Notes under the pieces: model-generated
Told to the model about the DNA's origin: nothing
The model's database searches: none
The model's input: only the letters and a program-made list of their open reading frames with translations
NCBI GenBank assembly: GCA_008692225.1
Contig: VICG01000002.1
Span: 3,267,001-3,331,000 of the forward strand
Direction of reading: 5' to 3'
Length of the DNA: 64,000 bases
From: Monilinia fructicola
Taxonomy: Eukaryota; Ascomycota; Leotiomycetes; Helotiales; Sclerotiniaceae
In this document: in pieces, positions 58,165 to 64,000 of the stretch
Layout of the letters: each line of letters starts with the position of its first letter
How positions within the stretch are numbered: the stretch's first letter is position 1
Translations under genes and position numbers: made by a program

Positions 58165-60316
58165 TTAGCCGAAGCTAAGCTCTGCGCGCTAATTGTTAGT
58201 ATAAACACGCTAGCGTAGACCATAACCGCATTGTGAGACCTACCAGCATAAACAGGCGCTTGCCAAGCCTTAGCTTTAGGCTTTGGTTTTCCCTCTCCCG
58301 CGCTTTTGCCTTTGCCGTCGCTACTTTTCCCGCTGCTCGTTTTTGTATTGATGCTAACGCGGTCTCCTTCCTTTCCCTCCTATTGATGATAGAGGCACAC
58401 CATTGTTAATTACCGTTGCTACTCGTTCTACTCCATGTATTACTCCGCCATTACCAAGAGGTAGATTTCCCATCGTATCGCCAGCTACGGAAGCACAGGC
58501 TTCTGCCGCTGCCCTTTGACTGGCCAAGCGTAGTTGATCAAATCCAAAGTTCCACTGGTCTTCTGTAATTCGAGTTTCGCAGTGTATTTCTCCTCGTTCC
58601 GAGATACTATCTCCAGAATTTTCTTTTAGGCCACAATTTTCAGTCAAGATGGCATAAATTCTCTCTTGAACCTCAGTTGCTGTTGGCCTTTCGTTCGGAT
58701 CGGTTGAGAGCATCCGTTGAGAAAGAGCAATCAATTGGGAAACACCTCTGAAGATTTTATCTTCCTTTTTGGTGGCGTCCTTGAGAAGTGTTTTCATCCA
58801 GCTGTCCACTTGTCCTAAGTTTTTATGAAAGCTTGAATCTGGAACTCCACCACCACGACCCAGAGTTTTGTTTTTTGATGATCGATGTGAGGCAAAATTC
58901 CGTGTGGCTCGCTTCATAAGTAATGTAATGATTTCGATAAATATAGCCCCTAAAGAAAATATGTCGGCTTTCTGTGGATCATACCTGCCTATTTTGCTGT
59001 GTCTACTGGTCTGTCCTGGACCAGAGCCTTCTGATTGTGAACCAGTTGAAGCTGTTCGAATAGACGAATAGTCATTTGACAAAGACATTGAAGCGACTTG
59101 AAACATAGATTCGCTCGGAATACCAGCTGATCTGCTAGATGCGGGTGAACGAGATGATACTGATCGAGTATTGGGTAGACTGTAAGTCGAAGGCGTCGGG
59201 CAATGATTCTGTTCGGGAGCAGAATAATCGTAATTCTCCTTGTCAAATCCACTTTTCTCCGCAGGAGGGATGTGTGCAGGGAAGATGCCGGAATCGCCTA
59301 GGAATATGTGATTATCAAGGTCTAACATCACGTTTGAAGGTTTGATGTTGCGATGCGAAAGACCAGTTTTATGGAGAAAGGACAAAGCTCCGGCTAGACA
59401 ATGGAGCCAGTTCAGGATGAGAATACGACGGTCCTGCTTAGCGAGGATCTTTGAACGATTGGGGTATTATCGTAAGGAATGATTTGAGTGAATTAACGTT
59501 TGCTGGCGTCAAGAGTAGATAGCCTTTGTCCTGGTGGATATAAGAAGCCCATAATGAAGTAAGATGTACATGCTCGACCCCTTTCATCGCTTCAATACCC
59601 GAGAGAAATTCTTCGCGTAACATTCGTTCTGGTGAGGTACCTAAGAGTATCCGTCGGCGTAGAAAGACAGTGTCTGGCCTTCCAGGTAAATAGACTTTGT
59701 CAACACTGTTCGGTAACAGGCTAGTTACTGCGCCAGCGGATCTCTTCTCTACCGGCTCCAATGGTACGACTTCTACATCATCGTAGTAAATATGATCGCC
59801 TTTAGCAACATATCTTAGTAGATAGTTGAACTGTCGTTGGAAAAACTTCTTCTCTAGCTTTTCATTTCTGTCGTAGGTCAATTGTAATCTCTCAACTTGA
59901 TCCATGGGTATTGGCAAATCGTCATCGCCCCAAGAATCATCAATGACGCCAAATATCTGATCTGGAACACCTAAGTCCACAAGGATTAAGAATATTCTCT
60001 TGGCCTTTTCTTCAATCCATTCCATATATGTGTCATCAGTCAAGCCATCGCCGAAGCCTAATGGTTCATTTAGACGCTCTTTCTCGTCTGGACGTAATTT
60101 TGAAGACACAAATTGTCGTGTAACGGTAGCTTGGATTCTTTCCTCATCCCACCACATTGTAGGCATGTCATCTAAAATTCCATTTGAGGTCCGGGGGACA
60201 CCAGCACCAGCAAAACTAGCATAAATCTGAGGGTTTGTACTAGCCTGTTGCTTTCGGTTCATAACCATAGAATTTCTTCTGTACTCCATGGCTGGAGGCT
60301 CTATGAAGTGATTCAA
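58165..60316 (-). CDS. Protein-kinase-like protein (pseudokinase) with two apparent frameshifts
   Basis: Minus-strand gene starting at the ATG at 60316 (Met10 at 60289 is an alternative). As written, the frame stops near 59438 and a second frame continues to 58354. Removing one A from AAA (plus-strand TTT 59450-59452) gives 'SFKILAKQDRRILILNW'. Removing one more (TTT 58372-58374) gives 'GGKEGDRVSINTK' and leads to a clean intron (58182-58243, with a TACTAAC branch site) and final exon 58165-58181 ending 'QAPVYAELSFG'. The sum is then 695 codons in phase. Kinase landmarks are altered: the VAIK Lys region reads 'VFLRRRIL', the catalytic loop 'SHRNIKPSN' has Asn for Asp, and DFG reads 'DSG', while 'YSAPEQ' and 'DIFSLGAIFIEI' persist. 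So it is probably catalytically dead and may act as a scaffold. Function is unknown. Confidence 0.75.
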
Positions 60317-61544
60317 GTTGATATTGATTGAGTGTGGGGATAAGACTGTTTGTTATGATTGGTTGATGGAAAGTTAATGATAACGAGCTGTATATGATTT
60401 ATTGGACGCGGGGGTGAAGGATAGGATGGCGATGACAAAAACGTGAGGCAGCCCCAGTTAAGAAGCATATATTCCACTTTTCATTGATCGTTTGTGTGAG
60501 ACGGAAAGTCCTGTGGAAGATTTAGTGGGTTCAAGAGAGTCAAATGCAATCTCGAATTGCATGAACTGCTTGATAGCGTGATGTATCGAGTTTATTGAAA
60601 AGAGTAAGTAAAATTGCTTTATCGCTATCCTTGCAAATTGTTCGGCTGCTAAGGTATAGCGCTCCTTTGACAGAAGATATTTAGTGAGACAAGCTCTATT
60701 TGCGTATAGAGAAATCACCGAGGCGATCTGAGGTCTTGGTTGGTATCTGAAGTATGCAGTATCGTGTGGTTGAATTGTTTTGGTTAATTAGGCAGCCGGA
60801 GGAGCCCGGTTTGCAGTTTGTTTGGACAAAATCAATGTTGTACGTAGCGACAGATGACATTTGCAAACTATGAATCATCTAGACGGTAAGAATGGATCTC
60901 AGATAGCTGCATTGAAATGACAGATCATGTTTGGGTATGACTTGTAAATGAGCTGTACCATCACCTTCTTGGCGGAGTTGAAGAAATCCGAGATGCAAAA
61001 AGCCCGCTGATGAGAACTCGATGTCGAGATCAATTTTGCCACGAGGAGTTTCTGCGGTTATCTACTGGAATGACAATGCCAATGCCATGTTGCTGGAGGC
61101 TGCCTCGTTGCATGCGGAGTATATGATTAGCGGCGGTCCTCCAATAAATCACTCTTAGCTTTATTTCGCGAAATGGGACTTTGGTACTCCCCCTTCTCTT
61201 GAGACTATCGAAAGATACTGCGCGAGAGTCTGGAAGGATCTCTTTATTGGCGTTCTTTTGGTTGCGGGGGAAGACGTCTCGTGTTTGATTTGTTCAAATA
61301 AACTTGGGATATGTCTGCTTCAATTTTGGTGCAGATGGTTCCGAGGTCACAGCAAGCTTAGACAATAAACGGATGGTGGGTGGGGCCACAGAAATATGGG
61401 TGGGTGGTCGGTCGATCATGAGTTTCGCATGGGGCCCCAACAATAAGTAATCTCGCAGGGCTGAGCAGTATGATAGCTTTCAGACTCATTGCTGTCATGG
61501 AAGTATGGTATCAGTCAGAATCTGAATTTGAATCCTAATCCAAA
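60317..61544. other. Intergenic, no gene seen
   Basis: Promoter side of the pseudokinase gene. ORFs such as the 86-aa minus ORF at 60458-60718 show no domain. Confidence 0.45.
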
Positions 61545-61918
61545 TCAAAGGATATCAAACTCCTCCCTATAAACCACTCTCTCTTGGTTGGTATGAGGAT
61601 GGAAAAGATCAACAAAGTGTTCAGTTGTGATACTGTTCCACGTCCAGAGCCGAGGCCCTATCTCCGGGTATTTATGTGATACCCCACGAAACACATGTTG
61701 ATGGGGCTTCTTGATAGGTATAGAATTTCCGATTAAGAGGAAATTGACATTATCTATTGGAACAACAGGATCAAGCTTTACCTGGCGGCTCATCATGCCG
61801 GTACTGGAGTAGTGTCAGTCAAGCACTTCAGTATAAAGATGGCAGATCCCAATGTATGGTCTGAAAATACAAAACCTTGATGAGGTACTCGGAATGAGAC
61901 CGGGTTAAGTTCAGTCAT
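61545..61918 (-). CDS. Hypothetical small protein, uncertain model
   Basis: The 3' piece (61545-61796) is an 83-aa open frame that reads as a plausible protein ('DNVNFLLIGNSIPIKKPH', 'RLWTWNSITTEHFVDLF'). An upstream open piece starts at the ATG at 61918 ('MTELNPVSFRVPHQGF'). The two join in phase if an intron runs from GTATTT near 61855 to the CAG just before GTAAAG near 61783, but the donor is not ideal. No family is recognised, and the start is unsure. Confidence 0.3.
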
Positions 61919-62832
61919 ACGACAGTCAATGAACATACGGATGGATGTGTATTACGGGAGGTTGGTAAAAGATATCTATGCGATCAGCCGTCGCTAATGT
62001 GTATCTTGAAGACAAGCTGAACCATAGCGGCGACCTGACATTATTGGAATTTCGGATTTTCCGTAAGAGACCAATTGATAGTCTGTGGCCTCCCGTTCCG
62101 AGTATGTAAAAATGGAAAAAGAATGAAGGTTATTCTACCTAGGTAGTTGAAATTCCAATACCTGCATTCTTTTTTTCCAACTTCCACGGAAGTGTTGTAT
62201 GAGAGGTACTGTTGGTGTGAGAAATGGAACAAATGCAATACAAAGGAATTGCCGTCTTGCTCTTGATTGTAGAAGTATAGGGAAACTTTTCTTTTTCGTT
62301 CTTGGGGAGGGGGAGGGGGAGGGGGGAATGGACTTCTTGCTGTCGCTCTCTGCACTCTTGCCCTCTTGCCTAAAACAGATGACACGTGATAGAGCACAAC
62401 ATGCCTTCCCAATTCATCTCACTAATGTATGTATCTGCTAGGTTTATTTCAAGTACATGAATGTCACTGCTTGATTGATCATTGAATTGATATATAATAT
62501 GTTTTTTCTTGAATATGACATACTTGACCTTGACGGCTGCTGCACATCGTGGGCAAAAGACAAAATCTAATGTAACAGTCTTACCAATCTGGTATCATTA
62601 TCCCCCACCGTTACCAATAACTCATCCAAGATGCAAAATATCAAACCAAGGGTATCAATTTCCATCCAATATCGTCTGGTTTCATTACCAGATTCACCCA
62701 AGCCATGCCATAACGCCAACGCTAAAACACCAACATCCTTTGGCCTTCGAAGCGACCAATGAATGTAACCCGCACTCCAAGCTTTAGTTCGATACGTCAG
62801 ACATGGATAACACAATGCGATCGGTAGTTCCT
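61919..62832. other. Intergenic, no gene seen
   Basis: A G-rich run near 62306-62326 (GGGGAGG units) and AT-rich flanks; no supported gene. Confidence 0.45.
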
Positions 62833-63259
62833 CTACTGGGCCACGCCTCCTTGAAAGCTGTCGAATGACTGAATTTGAGCCCTCAAACCATCATTGATGA
62901 GATCCAAGCAAAGTCGAGATGCTGTGAATGTGTGAGCCTATGTTACATCTCACTTCAAGATTATACTGACGTCTAGGAACTTCCTCAATAAGCCAGCCAT
63001 TTTCTAAAGCTTCTACTGCAGCTTCCAATCGCGCTGATTGATAACAATGATATTCCTTCTGCAACGCCAACATTCTTTCCCAGCATTCTGCATCAGACTC
63101 TTTCGGACTCGCCAAGACCCGTGACCTCATTATATCCGGAAGTCCATTCAAAGGTTGTGCGAGCGGTGAAAAGCTTCGAGTGTCCCTTTCAGGCGTGGAT
63201 GGTGTGCTGCGGACTTCGCTGTCACAGCTTCCTTCTCGTGAAGATTGTGTTGAAGACAT
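62833..63259 (-). CDS. Hypothetical protein, two exons, 125 aa
   Basis: Exon 1 runs 63259-62971 from 'MSSTQSSREGSCDSEVRSTP', and a 49-bp GTCAGT..CAG intron (62970-62922) leads to exon 2, 62921-62833. Splicing replaces an unconvincing read-through with 'VPRPSRLCLDLINDGLRAQ' and a natural stop after 'FQGGVAQ', and total length is in phase. The N-terminal half is Ser/Thr/Pro-rich. The middle is a predicted helix ('ECWERMLALQKEYHCYQSAR', 'LEAAVEALENG'). No domain is recognised, and a lineage-specific gene is likely. An earlier Met at 63364 is in frame but precedes a hydrophobic, leader-like stretch. Confidence 0.55.
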
Positions 63260-64000
63260 GATTGACCGATATCTAATCCACGTGATTGTGATGGTGGGAA
63301 GATCGAAGAATGATGGTAATTTGTTACGAAGTATAGTATTGATTTTCGGGAAAGCCAAAAGCATGTTCCAAAGTGAGGATTGGAAAGTATAGCATCAAGC
63401 AAAGTAAAGTAGAACGACTCAACATGGCCATCACTTACCTTTATATGCCTATGAGAATTTTTTGATTGCGTATCCACTCCCGAATGTCCCGAGCTTTTTA
63501 GGGCACATTGATGACCACAGCCTAAATCATTCTCTCATTTCATTGCATGAATGGAATAGTAAATGCCGGAGTATGGTTTATAGCTTATTTTGTTGACCAA
63601 TGATCACCAGGCGCACCAACCGAAAAGCGTATGACAGCAGATGCGGATAAGCAGATAAAATGACTCAGGCTATTGCAGGCTTGCAGGCCATCTAGACCTT
63701 AGACAAATTGGGGGGGTTGTTGCGGAAGCTGTTTGGGTTGTCAGCGGTTAGGATGTTACACTGAGGAGAGTGGTTCAGTCCAACGGTCTACTCAGAGTCA
63801 ATGAGATGATTATGGCGAATTCATGGAGTGATCAAAAGAACCGATACTGCAGTATCATCTTCATCTCAAATGTTTAAGATTTGTGCTTGGATGATGTTTG
63901 AAGACGACGGGAGCCAAGGATGCAGGACGATTTGCATGCATGTTTTTCGGTAAATGAGATTTTTGAGTGGGGGGGACCGTCCAGCCATTATTCTTCGAGA
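63260..64000. other. Intergenic, no gene seen
   Basis: Presumed promoter of the small hypothetical gene and unassigned sequence up to the window edge. A short poly-G run lies near 63972-63976; no ORF is supported. Confidence 0.45.

Overview
The window looks like nuclear DNA of a filamentous ascomycete, most likely a leotiomycete close to Botrytis/Sclerotinia. This rests on recognisable fungal proteins, short introns (about 45-90 bases, GT..AG, often GTATGT donors), a Zn2Cys6 regulator, CT-rich leaders, and a repeat element with an AT-saturated core typical of repeat-induced point mutation (RIP). No bacterial operons, rRNA, plastid or viral genes were seen. The species call is inference.

Layout. 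(1) 0.27-2.05 kb: a Zn2Cys6 transcription factor gene (+). (2) 2.05-25.07 kb: about 23 kb with no convincing intact gene. It holds relics (a decayed membrane-protein gene near 3.5-4.1 kb, a decayed ~150-175 bp repeat near 7.0-7.5 kb, a tRNA-like relic at 7.73 kb, a doubtful fragment at 9.4-9.8 kb) and, from about 16 kb on, a dense series of simple repeats, including ~530 bp of TTTATTA units. (3) 25.08-28.45 kb: phosphoinositide-specific phospholipase C (+), intronless. (4) 28.45-34.34 kb: intergenic with GGATGGGT and TGTGC repeats. (5) 34.34-35.37 kb: a CmcJ/AsaB/GA4-desaturase-like oxidoreductase (-). (6) 37.48-41.91 kb: a very large disordered AT-hook nuclear protein (+). (7) 42.49-45.65 kb: proteasome lid subunit RPN6 (-) and rRNA-processing WD40 protein SOF1 (+), divergent from a 322-bp shared promoter. 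(8) 45.7-52.4 kb: gene-free. It contains an 18-bp-unit tandem array, a 252-bp TA-flanked MITE and a 1,300-bp TA-flanked inverted-repeat element with an AT-saturated core. (9) 52.4-60.3 kb: chaperonin CCT3 (+), a PRKRIP1/DUF1168 splicing-associated protein (-), a histidine-phosphatase (phosphoglycerate-mutase-like) protein (+) and a pseudokinase (-). (10) 61.5-63.3 kb: two small hypothetical genes (-).

The intact genes are mostly single-copy housekeeping functions (protein folding, protein degradation, ribosome biogenesis, splicing, calcium/lipid signalling) with no biosynthetic cluster or operon logic. Exon-intron structures were worked out by hand from splice signals and reading phase.

The most notable observations are: two TA-flanked inverted-repeat elements whose GC-rich ends stay nearly identical while their interiors are AT-rich; three places where removing one base from a short homopolymer restores a conserved reading frame (once in SOF1, twice in the pseudokinase), pointing to consensus errors or real decay; a protein-kinase-like protein lacking the catalytic Asp; and the repeat-laden gene desert upstream of phospholipase C.
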